From contig JAGWNF010000015.1 in the NCBI GenBank assembly GCA_028871455.1, forward strand, positions 1-64,000: a stretch of 64,000 bases of DNA. The letters are read 5' to 3'. The notes beneath the pieces are model-generated. The model was not told the origin of the DNA. It did not search any database and worked only from the letters and a program-made list of their open reading frames with translations. Position numbers and translations under genes: made by a program. Of this stretch, positions 26,828 through 35,729 are shown in pieces (position 1 is the stretch's first letter; each line of letters begins with the position of its first letter). Source of the DNA: Alphaproteobacteria bacterium (lineage in GTDB: Bacteria > Pseudomonadota > Alphaproteobacteria > ATCC43930 > CGMCC-115725).

Positions 26828-27796
26828 TCAGCTAGTGTGTCTCCCCGATATGCATTCCATTTCCACCAGAAGATCCTCGCGGCAAATGTCTGCGCGTTTG
26901 TATGTGATTGGACAGCGAACGTGATTCTGGATCGTCTTGCGAACGCAATCGAAATGCTCGGCTCGTTTGACGTAAACGTGCATGCTTTTCATGTCATCTA
27001 ACGTAAATTCACCTTCATAGCCGCACCGGCGACAATTATCGCCATCGATCAACTGGCGAATGTTGGTTAGAGATTCTTCAGTTTGCAAAACGGGATTCCC
27101 GATATATGTCGCATCCTCACCGACGATCGATGCGGTTCCCGACACAAACAACTGATGCCGTTCCGGCTTTAAAAGGATGGAAGCCCTGGAAAAAACAGGC
27201 GGCAGCGGACCATATTTTCTTGAATACTTATCTGGCGAGATCTGGCGAGGATTTTGAAGTCGAATGACGGAATGCGGAGAAAATAGCGCTCGGATAAAGA
27301 AAAAGGATTCTACGGTGCCAATCCCCGTGGCCGCGGGAAACAACAACTGTCCATCGGCATTTTTTGGGCCAAACATCTCCCATGCTTTCTTTCGCCCGAT
27401 GTTGAACCGGTGATAGCGGATAACCGATTTATCTTTCGAAAGAATGCGCGGTATATAATTCCATATGCGAACGAGGCTGCCCACCTTATCCTTGATGCAG
27501 GAAAACAAATCCCTGTAAGAGGCGAAAACAACGTCGTCCAGCGATTCATCGCCGGTTTGATGACGTGCGATTTGCAGCCACGTGTCGCCTTCGGAAGTTT
27601 CGTGAATCAATACTTTGTCATGTCCGGAGGAAGGCGTTGGGAGATGTTCGCAATGTAAATGAGAAGTTGCGCCATGAAGCTCAAGATCGACGGAACTGTC
27701 TATCGCGGAGTTTTCAACCAGACCCAAAACGGATTCTCTTCTACGAGGCTCCAAATTCTCCCCGCCTGGTTCGCCCACCGGCATTTGCGTGTTCAT
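26828..27796 (-). CDS. FkbO/Hyg5-type chorismatase family protein
   Basis: About 322 residues. The family landmarks are in order: VRIWNYIPRILSK, YHRFNIGRKKAWEMF, LFPAATGIGTVE, RLQNPRQISPDKY, YGPLPPVFSRAS and the FVSGTASIVGEDATYIGN core near the active site. Chorismatases split chorismate into pyruvate and either 3,4-dihydroxycyclohexadienoate, 3-hydroxybenzoate or 4-hydroxybenzoate. The start is the ATG at 27796. The gene is distinctly AT-richer than its neighbours and stands alone, without polyketide or xanthomonadin genes, which points to transfer. An extra CRRCGYEG cysteine pair near residue 260 is unusual. Which of the products it forms cannot be read from sequence alone. Confidence 0.72.
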   Translation of the reverse strand: MNTQMPVGEPGGENLEPRRRESVLGLVENSAIDSSVDLELHGATSHLHCEHLPTPSSGHDKVLIHETSEGDTWLQIARHQTGDESLDDVVFASYRDLFSCIKDKVGSLVRIWNYIPRILSKDKSVIRYHRFNIGRKKAWEMFGPKNADGQLLFPAATGIGTVESFFFIRALFSPHSVIRLQNPRQISPDKYSRKYGPLPPVFSRASILLKPERHQLFVSGTASIVGEDATYIGNPVLQTEESLTNIRQLIDGDNCRRCGYEGEFTLDDMKSMHVYVKRAEHFDCVRKTIQNHVRCPITYKRADICREDLLVEMECISGRHTS

Positions 27797-27943
27797 GCGC
27801 GCAATTCTAGCACCAAGTGGCAATGATACGACACCTGCGCATCTACGATACCTGCATGACGATCCCGGCATTCGCCGACGCCGCGCCGCCGAAGCAGCCG
27901 GACGCCGAAAAAGCCGCCTAAACGCCGCCGGCGCCGCGGCGTA

Positions 27944-28810
27944 TTAGGCTCTCGTCGACGCCAACGCCGCGAACGTAATCGGTTGCATGCCGGCGTGTTT
28001 CAGCGTCGTGACGACCCGTTCGTCAACCAGGGCCTCGAACTCGCCGCGGCAGGCATAATTCAACGGCCACGAATCGGCGCCGTCCCATCGGTCGGTTGCG
28101 GCATGGACGTAGAGCTCGGACACCCCGTCCGGCAGATTGGCAACATAGCGCGCAACGCGTTCGGCACGCATGTCGCCGGTATCGCTCAGGCCAAGGACGC
28201 GATCGTTGACCCGGATACCGGCCCGAAGGAGTTGCCGGCGGAGCGACGCCACCCATGGCCCTTGGCTCGCCCAAGCGACTAGACGCGGCACAAGACGATC
28301 ACCGACGGTGCGCCAACTTTCGATCGGTTGCTCGTGCGGTACACGCACCGCCTTGATTCTATATTCCGACGCAAGGCGAACCAGCGTCGCAGCAACGGTA
28401 GGGTGGACGTGGAAGTGGTGATGCGAATTGACATGGTCGAGGGGCAGGCCGCTTTGGTGAAAGAGATCGAGTTGGGCCCGGATTTCCCGCTCGAGTTGTG
28501 CGCGGGCGCGCGGCTGACAGAAAAAGTCGATGCCGGCTTTGGTCACGTTTGCCGGAAAGCGACCATCCGCACCAACGAGATCGGGGATTTCCTCTGGCGG
28601 CAATGCCGGCTGCCCGTCGACCAGGACGAGGTGAAGACCCACACCAAGTCGCGGCAAGCGCTTTGCGCGGGCGATGGCATCGGCCGCGGCGGACGCTGTC
28701 ACCATTAAGCTGGCCGCCGACAGGATGCCGCGGCGGTGCGCTTCCTCGACGGCGGCGTTCACGGGCGGTGCCAGACCGAAGTCGTCAGCGGTCACAATCA
28801 ACTGCTTCAC
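27944..28810 (-). CDS. hpnK: HpnK-like YdjC/ChbG-family deacetylase (hopanoid-associated)
   Basis: 288 residues. The metal-site motifs of the YdjC/ChbG carbohydrate deacetylase family are visible: TADDFGL (7-13), LDHVNSHHHFHVHPTV (about 124-139) and the late ELYVHAATD. The wording TADDFGLAPPVNAAVEEAHRRGILSAASLMVTA is typical of the hopanoid-linked HpnK branch. HpnK genes usually lie in hopanoid biosynthesis clusters, but no other hpn gene is in the window, so the symbol rests on sequence resemblance only. It may remove an acetyl group from a glycosylated hopanoid. Confidence 0.75.
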   Translation of the reverse strand: MKQLIVTADDFGLAPPVNAAVEEAHRRGILSAASLMVTASAAADAIARAKRLPRLGVGLHLVLVDGQPALPPEEIPDLVGADGRFPANVTKAGIDFFCQPRARAQLEREIRAQLDLFHQSGLPLDHVNSHHHFHVHPTVAATLVRLASEYRIKAVRVPHEQPIESWRTVGDRLVPRLVAWASQGPWVASLRRQLLRAGIRVNDRVLGLSDTGDMRAERVARYVANLPDGVSELYVHAATDRWDGADSWPLNYACRGEFEALVDERVVTTLKHAGMQPITFAALASTRA

Positions 28811-28971
28811 AATGCGGTCCTAGGTTGCGTTGAACAGAGTTCCTATCAAGTTGTCAGCATAAATTGGCCGCGCGCATCAATGACGAATCCGTGGTCACAC
28901 GAGCATTTGCGACCGGCGAAGCTTGCCCAACGTCCACTGCAAGTCAATTCCTGCATCGGGTGACAGCTGTC

Positions 28972-29391
28972 TCACTCCCCGATCAGGTGCATGACGATCA
29001 CTCGCGAATGGGGGTGCCGCCGGTGTTCGACGAGATATACGCCCTGCCAGGTGCCGAGCATCAGTTGTCCACCCGCCACCGGGATCGACAGTTGGGTCGG
29101 CAGGAGCGCGGCCCGGGCGTGCGCCGGCATGTCATCCGGCCCCTCGTCGTCGTGGCGCCAGCGCGCTGGATCCTCCGGCGCAAGCCGATGCAGGAAATCC
29201 GCCAAATCGGCCTGTACCGCCGGCGCCGCGTTCTCCTGAATGAGCAGCGAGGCCGAGGTGTGGCGGAGGAAAAGCGTCAATAGCCCGGCAGCGATTCCCT
29301 GTTGTGCGAGCCAGGCGGCAACCTTATCGGTCAGTTCGTAAAAGCCCTGGTCGGAAGTCGCGATTTCGAGCCGTCCCTGAGCTATCCGCAT
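28972..29391 (-). CDS. YjbQ-family (UPF0047) secondary thiamine-phosphate synthase-like protein
   Basis: 139 residues, full family length. Characteristic parts are GLLTLFLRHTSASLLIQENA (about 36-55), HDDEGPDDMPAHARA and the end YLVEHRRHPHSRVIVMHLIGE with its conserved histidines. Members form a small beta-fold trimer; thiamine-phosphate synthase side activity has been shown for E. coli YjbQ, but the physiological role is unclear. It lies between hpnK on the same strand and the divergent rpmG. Confidence 0.85.
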   Translation of the reverse strand: MRIAQGRLEIATSDQGFYELTDKVAAWLAQQGIAAGLLTLFLRHTSASLLIQENAAPAVQADLADFLHRLAPEDPARWRHDDEGPDDMPAHARAALLPTQLSIPVAGGQLMLGTWQGVYLVEHRRHPHSRVIVMHLIGE

Positions 29392-29426
29392 GATCGCCGT
29401 TTCCCGCGGTTGTTCCGCCAGCGCGC

Positions 29427-29455
29427 TTGAATTGCGGGCGAACCAAAGCTATGGT
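29427..29455 (+). promoter_or_regulatory. Candidate sigma-70 promoter of rpmG
   Basis: -35 TTGAAT (29427-29432), a 17-base spacer and -10 TATGGT (29450-29455). Transcription would start near 29462, about 30 bases before the rpmG ATG. Spacing is optimal and the hexamers are close to consensus. Confidence 0.5.
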
Positions 29456-29490
29456 CCGCCCCTCTTTCCATTCTTTCGCGGATCGACGCC

Positions 29491-29661
29491 ATGGCCAAGG
29501 GCGGCTCTATCATCGTTAAGCTCGTCAGCAGCGCGGACACGGGGTTCTTTTACGTCACCCATAAGAACCCGCGTGGCACCAAAACCGAAAAGATCGCGCT
29601 GAAGAAGTACGATCCGATCGCCAAGAAGCACGTTGTCTTCAAGGAATCCAAGATCAAATAG
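29491..29661 (+). CDS. rpmG: 50S ribosomal protein L33 (bL33)
   Basis: 56 residues starting [20 protein letters not shown]. It has the conserved [22 protein letters not shown] core and ends FKESKIK. It lacks the CxxC pairs, so it is the zinc-independent (C-minus) form usual in Alphaproteobacteria. bL33 sits near the E site of the large subunit. It is a monocistronic gene with a promoter candidate upstream and a strong hairpin terminator 26 bases after the stop. Confidence 0.95.
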   Translation: MAKGGSIIVKLVSSADTGFFYVTHKNPRGTKTEKIALKKYDPIAKKHVVFKESKIK

Positions 29662-29686
29662 CGCGGACACCGAAACGCGCAAATGA

Positions 29687-29714
29687 AAAAGCCGCATCCT
29701 GGGATGCGGCTTTT
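29687..29714. terminator. Intrinsic terminator, probably bidirectional (rpmG / pleD)
   Basis: A near-perfect hairpin with arms AAAAGCCGCATCC and GGATGCGGCTTTT around a very short loop. The A-tract and T-tract make it work in both directions, between the convergent rpmG and pleD genes. Confidence 0.85.
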
Positions 29715-29736
29715 CGTTGCGAGGGACGGGCCGGCG

Positions 29737-31131
29737 TCAGGCGGCGGCGCCGTTGGCCATGGCGGCATCCGCCGGGAAGGTCATCACACAGTTGCGGCCG
29801 TGTCCCTTGGCGGCGTAGAGCGCCTCGTCGGCACGACGCATCAACGAAGCCGCGGTCTCGGTGGCGTCCCGCGTCACGGCGACGCCGACGCTGATCGAGA
29901 CATTGATCTCGGCGCCATCGCCGACGACGATCGGCTTCTCGGCGACCACCGCCCGCAGGCGCTCGGCGACCACGACGGCGATCGGCAGCGGCGTCTCGGG
30001 CAGGACCACGACGAATTCCTCGCCGCCGTACCGCGACACCAAGTCGAAAGCGCGTACATTGCGCGCGACGCGGGCGGCAACCTCGCGCAGCACTGCGTCT
30101 CCCGCGGCGTGGCCGTAGCCGTCGTTCACACGCTTGAAGAAGTCGATGTCGAACATGAGAAGCCCGGGACCTTTTGCGCCGTCGGCGACATGCGGCAGCA
30201 GGCTGTCCAGATGTGCAGAAAGATAGCGGCGGTTGTAAAGGCCGGTCAGGCTATCGGTAAGGGCGAGCGACAGGCTCTTCTGATAGTTCTCCTGCAGACG
30301 GTCCTGCACCCGCTTGCGACGGATGCTGGTGCGAGCGCGCGCGATCAACTCGTTGCGGTCGAGCGGCCGAACGAGATAATCAGTGGCACCGAGGTCGAGG
30401 CCTTTCGCCAACCGCGGCAGCTCCGACGGATCGGCGATCAGCAGGATGGGCACAAGGCGGCTCTGCTCCTGCGCTCGCAGTTGCGAGACTAGGCGCAATG
30501 CGTCGAGCTTGCCGGCCAAAGAGAGGATGACCAACTCGATCGACTGGTCACAATTCTGGATGAGCTCTTCGGCGCCGGTCGGCCGCGTCACCTCGCTGGC
30601 AATTGGCGCCAGCAACTCGGCGATGCGCGCGCCGGCGAAGCTGTTCTCTTCCCACAGTAGGATACGCGCGGGGCCGCGATCCTCGGCCGTCGCTTCCTTG
30701 TCAAAGAGAGCGTTGAACTGATCGTAGACTTCCTCGCGGTGACGCCACTCCTCCATCATGCGGCGCAGACGCACGAGCGACCGCACGCGCGCAAACAGCG
30801 CGATATCATTGACCGGCTTCGACAGAAAGTCGTCCGCACCGGCCTCGAGCCCGCGCACGCGATCTGATGTTTCGGTAAGCGCGGTTACCATCACGACCGG
30901 AATGTCGGCGGTGCGCGGATCGGCCTTCAGCCGACGGCAGACTTCGAAACCGTCCATGCGGGGCATCATCACGTCGAGCAGGATGAGATCGGGGCGCTCT
31001 TCCTGGGCGATGCGGAGCGCGCCGTCACCGTCGTTGGCGGCAAGCACGTTGAAATATTCGCTCGCGAGCTTCGCTTCGAGCAGCTTGACGTTCACATCGA
31101 CGTCGTCAACAACGAGTATTCGCGCGGACAT
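29737..31131 (-). CDS. pleD: PleD-type response regulator diguanylate cyclase
   Basis: 464 residues arranged receiver, pseudo-receiver, GGDEF. The first receiver has the acidic pocket and phospho-acceptor Asp53 (LILLDVMMP). The second has VILSLAGKLD where the aspartate should be, so it is an adaptor, as in Caulobacter PleD. The cyclase domain has RYGGEEFVVVLPE, with the RxxD inhibitory site RAFD five residues upstream. It makes c-di-GMP when phosphorylated and drives the motile-to-sessile switch. It lies 10 bases downstream of divK, the conserved alphaproteobacterial operon. Confidence 0.92.
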   Translation of the reverse strand: MSARILVVDDVDVNVKLLEAKLASEYFNVLAANDGDGALRIAQEERPDLILLDVMMPRMDGFEVCRRLKADPRTADIPVVMVTALTETSDRVRGLEAGADDFLSKPVNDIALFARVRSLVRLRRMMEEWRHREEVYDQFNALFDKEATAEDRGPARILLWEENSFAGARIAELLAPIASEVTRPTGAEELIQNCDQSIELVILSLAGKLDALRLVSQLRAQEQSRLVPILLIADPSELPRLAKGLDLGATDYLVRPLDRNELIARARTSIRRKRVQDRLQENYQKSLSLALTDSLTGLYNRRYLSAHLDSLLPHVADGAKGPGLLMFDIDFFKRVNDGYGHAAGDAVLREVAARVARNVRAFDLVSRYGGEEFVVVLPETPLPIAVVVAERLRAVVAEKPIVVGDGAEINVSISVGVAVTRDATETAASLMRRADEALYAAKGHGRNCVMTFPADAAMANGAAA

Positions 31132-31141
31132 GTCGGTTTGC

Positions 31142-31510
31142 TCAATTCAGAAAGCGGGCGACGGTCTGGAGGAAGTGGGCGACCGAAATCGGTTTGGCGA
31201 TGTAGGCCTCGCATCCGCCCTCGCGGATCTTCTCCTCGTCGCCCTTCATGGCGAAGGCTGTGACGGCGATCACCGGAATCGCGCGCAGATCCTCGTCTTC
31301 CTTGATCCATTTCGTGACCTCGAGGCCAGACACCTCGGGCAGCTGGATGTCCATGAGAATGAGGTCGGGATGGTGCTGTCGCGCGAGTTTGAGCGCTTCC
31401 ATGCCGTCCTTGGTCTGAAGGATATCGTAGCCGTGCGCTTCCAGAAGATCGTGGAAGAGCTTCATGTTGAGGTCGTTGTCCTCCACGATGAGGACCCGCT
31501 TGCTGGTCAT
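31142..31510 (-). CDS. divK: Single-domain response regulator DivK
   Basis: 122 residues, a receiver only. [21 protein letters not shown], the phospho-acceptor Asp54 ([16 protein letters not shown]), [14 protein letters not shown] and the KPI lysine loop match DivK closely. In Caulobacter and relatives DivK links the PleC/DivJ kinases to CckA-CtrA cell-cycle control. It is first in an operon with pleD. A TATAAT box at 31587-31592 on the minus strand is a candidate promoter. Confidence 0.93.
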   Translation of the reverse strand: MTSKRVLIVEDNDLNMKLFHDLLEAHGYDILQTKDGMEALKLARQHHPDLILMDIQLPEVSGLEVTKWIKEDEDLRAIPVIAVTAFAMKGDEEKIREGGCEAYIAKPISVAHFLQTVARFLN

Positions 31511-31586
31511 GGAAAAGTTCCTGTCCCCGTCCGCTGCTCGATGGAACCCTCGGCAGAACCGTATCCTAGGGATAAGTAGTTAAAAG

Positions 31587-31592
31587 ATTATA
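31587..31592 (-). promoter_or_regulatory. Candidate -10 element of the divK-pleD promoter
   Basis: A perfect TATAAT on the minus strand, 76-81 bases upstream of the divK ATG. The -35 region is weak (GACGTA at 17-base spacing), so an activator may be needed. A CtrA-like motif (TTAA-N7-TAAC) lies further upstream at 31666-31680. Confidence 0.35.
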
Positions 31593-31707
31593 CGGCCGAC
31601 GCCGGAATTTACGTCGTCTAGCCTACTCCCCGGCCCCACATGACCGTTTCATACATTCACGTGTCTTAACAATTGGTAACTATGCCCGCGGCCCGCGGTA
31701 GACCCCG

Positions 31708-32571
31708 TCAGCAGCCTGGCCGCGGCAGGGCTTTGATATCGCTGAGCGTCGCGGCGATCACATAGTCGCCGTAATCGAGCTTCATGTCCTGTGACACGCC
31801 GTTTTCCAGGAGACGCATGCTGAGCTCGTAATCAGGCTCAGTCTGGTCGGAGGAGCCGCTGTCGCTTGCCGGGAAAAATGCGAGCCGCATCCGCCAGGAT
31901 TTGTGCTGTAGCAAGGGGGCGTTGAGCGGTTTGGGCGCTTGCGGCCCGGGAGGCGTGAGCGGCGCGCCGATGAATGCCGAAATCTCGCCGGCGTTCTCGA
32001 CCTCGGAACCGTCGAAGACATAGCGCGAGATAAACTGCTGATGCGCCTCGGCCGCTGCGATCAGGGCCAAGGTGTGCGCCGTCGGAAACAACACCCCGGG
32101 CCGGAGTCTGAGCGTTGCCGCCTCGGGCTTGGTGAACTCCGCAATGCCACCTTTGCCTGGACCATCGAGATGCGCCTCGCCGCGGATTTCCGCATCGAGT
32201 TCGCCGTTGCGCAGCCGGCGCTCGTTGAAGCGATAACGCAGGCCGTCTTTTGATTCGAAGGTCACCAGGGTCGAGCTGATATCGGTCGGATCTTCCTCGG
32301 CGTACGAGATTCGCAGGCGAAACCGCTGCTCGAGTGTCCAGCCGTCGCAGGTCTCGCCCCATTTGTAGAACATCGCGCCATTGGCGGCGACCACCCCGCT
32401 GGCGGCCCGCGCCGACTGAAGCGTCAGGTTGTAAAGCGCCTCGTGCGGATCGACCGCGAGGGGCGCTGCCCACGCCGGGGCGCCAGCTAGCGCCAAGGCC
32501 AGAACTGCGGCAAACCGCCGACCTTGCCGCGCGATCCCGGTGTGTTGCCGCGCCTCTGTTTTCACGTCCAT
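31708..32571 (-). CDS. eipB: EipB-family periplasmic cell-envelope integrity protein (DUF1849)
   Basis: 287 residues with a signal peptide: a basic start, hydrophobic FAAVLALALAGAPAWA and a cleavage near residue 36. The mature part shows DUF1849 landmarks: DPHEALYNLTLQSAR, GAMFYKWGETCDGWTLEQRFRL and ESKDGLRYRFNE. EipB is a beta-spiral periplasmic protein needed for envelope integrity in Brucella. Two cysteines (in ETCDGW and at the C-terminus, PRPGC) match the conserved disulfide pair. It stands alone between divK and aspS. Confidence 0.85.
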   Translation of the reverse strand: MDVKTEARQHTGIARQGRRFAAVLALALAGAPAWAAPLAVDPHEALYNLTLQSARAASGVVAANGAMFYKWGETCDGWTLEQRFRLRISYAEEDPTDISSTLVTFESKDGLRYRFNERRLRNGELDAEIRGEAHLDGPGKGGIAEFTKPEAATLRLRPGVLFPTAHTLALIAAAEAHQQFISRYVFDGSEVENAGEISAFIGAPLTPPGPQAPKPLNAPLLQHKSWRMRLAFFPASDSGSSDQTEPDYELSMRLLENGVSQDMKLDYGDYVIAATLSDIKALPRPGC

Positions 32572-32638
32572 CCGCTACCGACTTGTCGCCGGCGAGGCTA
32601 GCACGGCCCGAAGCGGCGCTCTAGCGCGCCAGGGTCAC

Positions 32639-34435
32639 TCATCCGGGCTTCTTGCCCTCCTTTTGCGGCGGCAGAACAACGCGGATATGGAGCTCGCGCA
32701 GCCGCTCGGGCGGCACGGGCGCCGGCGCCTGCATGAGCAGGTCCTGTGCCTGTTGATTCATCGGAAACGCCACCACCTCGCGGATGTTGGGCGTATCCGC
32801 CAGCAGCATGACGATGCGGTCGATCCCCGGCGCCGAACCGCCATGCGGCGGCGAGCCATACTTGAACGCGTTGAGCATGCCACCGAACCGGCTCTCGACA
32901 TCGGCCGCGCTGTAGCCGGCGATCGCGAAGGCCTTGTACATGATGTCCGGCCGGTGGTTCCGGATGGCGCCCGACGACAGCTCGACGCCGTTGCAGACGA
33001 TGTCGTATTGGAACGCCTTGATCGTCAGCGGATCTTGGCTCTCGAGCGCCGTGAGCCCGCCCTGCGGCATCGAGAAGGGATTGTGCGAGAACTCGATCTT
33101 GCCAGTCTCCTCGTTGCGCTCGTACATCGGAAAATCGACGATCCAGCAAAACTCGAAGACGCCGTCGCGGACGAGTTTGAGATCATGGCCAAGCTTGAGG
33201 CGCGCCGCGGCCGCGAAGGGGCGAAAGGTTTCCGGCCGGCCGGCGACGAAGAACACGGCGTCGCCGTCCTTGAGGTCGAGCTGCGCACGCAATGCCTCGG
33301 TGCGGTCCGAACCGAGGTTGGTCGCGATCGGTCCTGCGCCTTCGGCGCCACGGAAGAAGATATAGCCCATACCGGGCTGCCCTTCGTCCTGCGCCCAGGA
33401 ATTCATCCGGTCGCAGAAGGCGCGGTTGCCACCACCCGGCGCGGGGATCGCCCAGACACGGGCCGCCGTGTCCTTGGCGATGATATTGGCGAACAGCTTG
33501 AACCCTGAACCACGGAAAATTTCGGTCACATCGGACATGACGATCGGATTGCGCAGGTCCGGCTTGTCGGTGCCGTATTTGGCCAGCGCATCGTCGTAAG
33601 CGATACGCGGGAACGGTGGCTTGGTCACCGCCCGGTCGCCGCCGAATTCCTCGAACACGCCGGCTAGGACCGGCTCGATTGCGGTGAACACGTCGTCCTG
33701 GGTGACGAAGCTCATCTCGAAATCAAGCTGGTAAAACTCGCCGGGCGAGCGGTCGGCGCGGCTTGCCTCGTCGCGGAAACACGGCGCGATCTGGAAATAG
33801 CGGTCGAACCCGGCGACCATCAGGAGTTGTTTGAACTGCTGCGGCGCCTGCGGTAGGGCATAGAACTCGCCAGGATGAAGGCGACTCGGCACCAGGTAGT
33901 CGCGCGCGCCTTCCGGTGACGACGCCGTCAGGATCGGGGTTTGGAACTCGGTGAAGCCGGCCTCGATCATGCGGCGGCGGATCGAGGCGATGACCTGGGC
34001 GCGCAGCATGATGTTGGCGTGTACCGATTCGCGCCGGAGGTCGAGAAACCGGTATTTCAGCCGCATGTCCTCGGGATATTCGGCCTCGGTATTGACCGGG
34101 AACGGCAACGGCTCGGCGTCCGATTGGATGGCGAGTTCCCCGATCTGCACCTCGACTTCGCCGGTCGGCAATTTCGGATTGACGGTATCCGGCGAGCGCC
34201 GGACCAGCTTGCCGGTGACCGTGACGACACTCTCGAGCCTCAGACCATCCGCCTGCTTGAACAGTGGGCTCGCCACGTCGATCACGCACTGCGTGACGCC
34301 GAAATGATCGCGCAAATCGATGAAGAGAAGCTGGCCGTGATCGCGCTTGCGATGTACCCAGCCGGAGAGGCGAACGGTCTTGCCTTCGTCGTGCGACCGC
34401 AATGCGCTGCAATTATGCGTCCGATAGAGATGCAT
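32639..34435 (-). CDS. aspS: Aspartyl-tRNA synthetase
   Basis: 598 residues, class II synthetase with the bacterial layout: an OB-fold anticodon domain (about 1-110, [14 protein letters not shown]), a catalytic core with motif 2 [16 protein letters not shown], a GAD insertion (about 290-410) and motif 3 [12 protein letters not shown] near 545. The [18 protein letters not shown] wording is typical of alphaproteobacterial enzymes, many of which are non-discriminating and also charge tRNA-Asn for GatCAB; that property is inferred. It is divergent from rnd. Confidence 0.95.
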   Translation of the reverse strand: MHLYRTHNCSALRSHDEGKTVRLSGWVHRKRDHGQLLFIDLRDHFGVTQCVIDVASPLFKQADGLRLESVVTVTGKLVRRSPDTVNPKLPTGEVEVQIGELAIQSDAEPLPFPVNTEAEYPEDMRLKYRFLDLRRESVHANIMLRAQVIASIRRRMIEAGFTEFQTPILTASSPEGARDYLVPSRLHPGEFYALPQAPQQFKQLLMVAGFDRYFQIAPCFRDEASRADRSPGEFYQLDFEMSFVTQDDVFTAIEPVLAGVFEEFGGDRAVTKPPFPRIAYDDALAKYGTDKPDLRNPIVMSDVTEIFRGSGFKLFANIIAKDTAARVWAIPAPGGGNRAFCDRMNSWAQDEGQPGMGYIFFRGAEGAGPIATNLGSDRTEALRAQLDLKDGDAVFFVAGRPETFRPFAAAARLKLGHDLKLVRDGVFEFCWIVDFPMYERNEETGKIEFSHNPFSMPQGGLTALESQDPLTIKAFQYDIVCNGVELSSGAIRNHRPDIMYKAFAIAGYSAADVESRFGGMLNAFKYGSPPHGGSAPGIDRIVMLLADTPNIREVVAFPMNQQAQDLLMQAPAPVPPERLRELHIRVVLPPQKEGKKPG

Positions 34436-34550
34436 CCGCCGATAGATCCTTTGCGCGAGCGAGGCGAAAAGCGCATGGGAGCGGGCTTTTTGTCAAGCCG
34501 CGCGTCCTTCGCGGTTTCTGGCAGCCGGCGATTCGGTGTATGAAGGCCGC

Positions 34551-35726
34551 ATGACCGCCCTGATCTCCGATCGCGCCGGCCTTGATGCGTTTTGCCGCAC
34601 CCTTGCCGGCGTGCCCTACGTCACCGTCGACACCGAGTTCATGCGCGACCGGACGTACTGGCCGCAACTCTGCCTCGTCCAAGTTGCCAGCCCGGCAGCG
34701 GCCGTCGCCATCGACCCGCTCGCACCCGACATGGACCTCGCGCTCCTTTATGCGGTGATGAACGATTCGTCGATTCTCAAGGTCTTCCATGCGGCGCGCC
34801 AGGACATCGAGATCTTCTACAACGCGACCGGCAAGGTGCCGGCACCGATCTTCGACACCCAAGTGGCGGCGATGGTCTGCGGTTTCGGCGAATCGGCGAG
34901 CTATGAGACGCTCGCGGCCAAGCTGGCGGGCGCACATATCGACAAGACGTCGCGCTTTACCGATTGGTCGCACCGGCCGCTCACCGAGCGCCAGCTCAAA
35001 TATGCCATCGCCGACGTCGCCCATCTGCGCATGGTCTATGACAAGCTGTCGGCGCAGCTCGACCGCACCGACCGCCATGGCTGGCTTGACGAAGAAATGG
35101 CGGTTCTCACCGATCCCGCCACTTATCGTCTCGCTCCGGCCGATGCGTGGAAACGGCTGAAAGTTCGCAGCAGCAACCGCCGGATGCTGGCGCTGGTGCG
35201 CGAGCTCGCAGCCTGGCGCGAGACTGCGGCGCAGCAGCGCGATCTGCCGCGCAGCCGCATCATTCGCGACGAGGCGCTGCTCGAAATCGCGGCGCACGCG
35301 CCGGCGACGATCGACGAGTTGGCGCGCACCCGCGGCCTGGGACGCGGTTTTGCCGAGGGTCGGTTCGGCGGCGAGGTGCTGGCGGTCGTGGCACGCGTCG
35401 CCAAGCTGCCGGAAAGCGATTACCCGATGCCAGTGCCGCGGCGTGATCTGCCACAAGGCATCGGTCCGCTGGTCGAACTTTTGCGCGTGCTGCTGAAACT
35501 CCGCTGCGAGGAGCATCACGTTGCCGCCAAGCTGGTCGCGGACAGCGAGGACCTCGAGCTGATCGCCGGCGATGACGCCGCACCGGTGCGAGCGCTGCAC
35601 GGCTGGCGGGCCGAGATTTTTGGCAAGGACGCAATCGACCTCAAGCACGGGCGGCTCGCTCTCACCGCCGCCGGCAAGCGCATCAAGCTGGTACGGACGG
35701 CGGGTGCCACCGCCGTGGCGCAATAG
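34551..35726 (+). CDS. rnd: Ribonuclease D
   Basis: About 391 residues. The DEDD 3'-5' exonuclease domain shows VDTEFMRD (Asp and Glu of Exo I), KVFHAARQDIE (Exo II) and YAIADVAHLRMVYD (Exo III). A first HRDC domain follows at about 205-285 (LVRELAAWRETAAQQRDLPRSRIIRDEALLEIA) and a second, weaker one. RNase D trims the 3' ends of tRNA and other stable RNAs. The start is the ATG at 34551, with AAGG a few bases upstream; a GTG at 34536 is less likely. Confidence 0.92.
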   Translation: MTALISDRAGLDAFCRTLAGVPYVTVDTEFMRDRTYWPQLCLVQVASPAAAVAIDPLAPDMDLALLYAVMNDSSILKVFHAARQDIEIFYNATGKVPAPIFDTQVAAMVCGFGESASYETLAAKLAGAHIDKTSRFTDWSHRPLTERQLKYAIADVAHLRMVYDKLSAQLDRTDRHGWLDEEMAVLTDPATYRLAPADAWKRLKVRSSNRRMLALVRELAAWRETAAQQRDLPRSRIIRDEALLEIAAHAPATIDELARTRGLGRGFAEGRFGGEVLAVVARVAKLPESDYPMPVPRRDLPQGIGPLVELLRVLLKLRCEEHHVAAKLVADSEDLELIAGDDAAPVRALHGWRAEIFGKDAIDLKHGRLALTAAGKRIKLVRTAGATAVAQ

Positions 35727-35729
35727 CGC

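Noticed and set aside
34413-35723. 436-codon open frame antisense to rnd
   Set aside because: It mirrors the whole RNase D gene, has Arg/His/Gly-rich composition and no family motif; high-GC codon use keeps antisense frames open.
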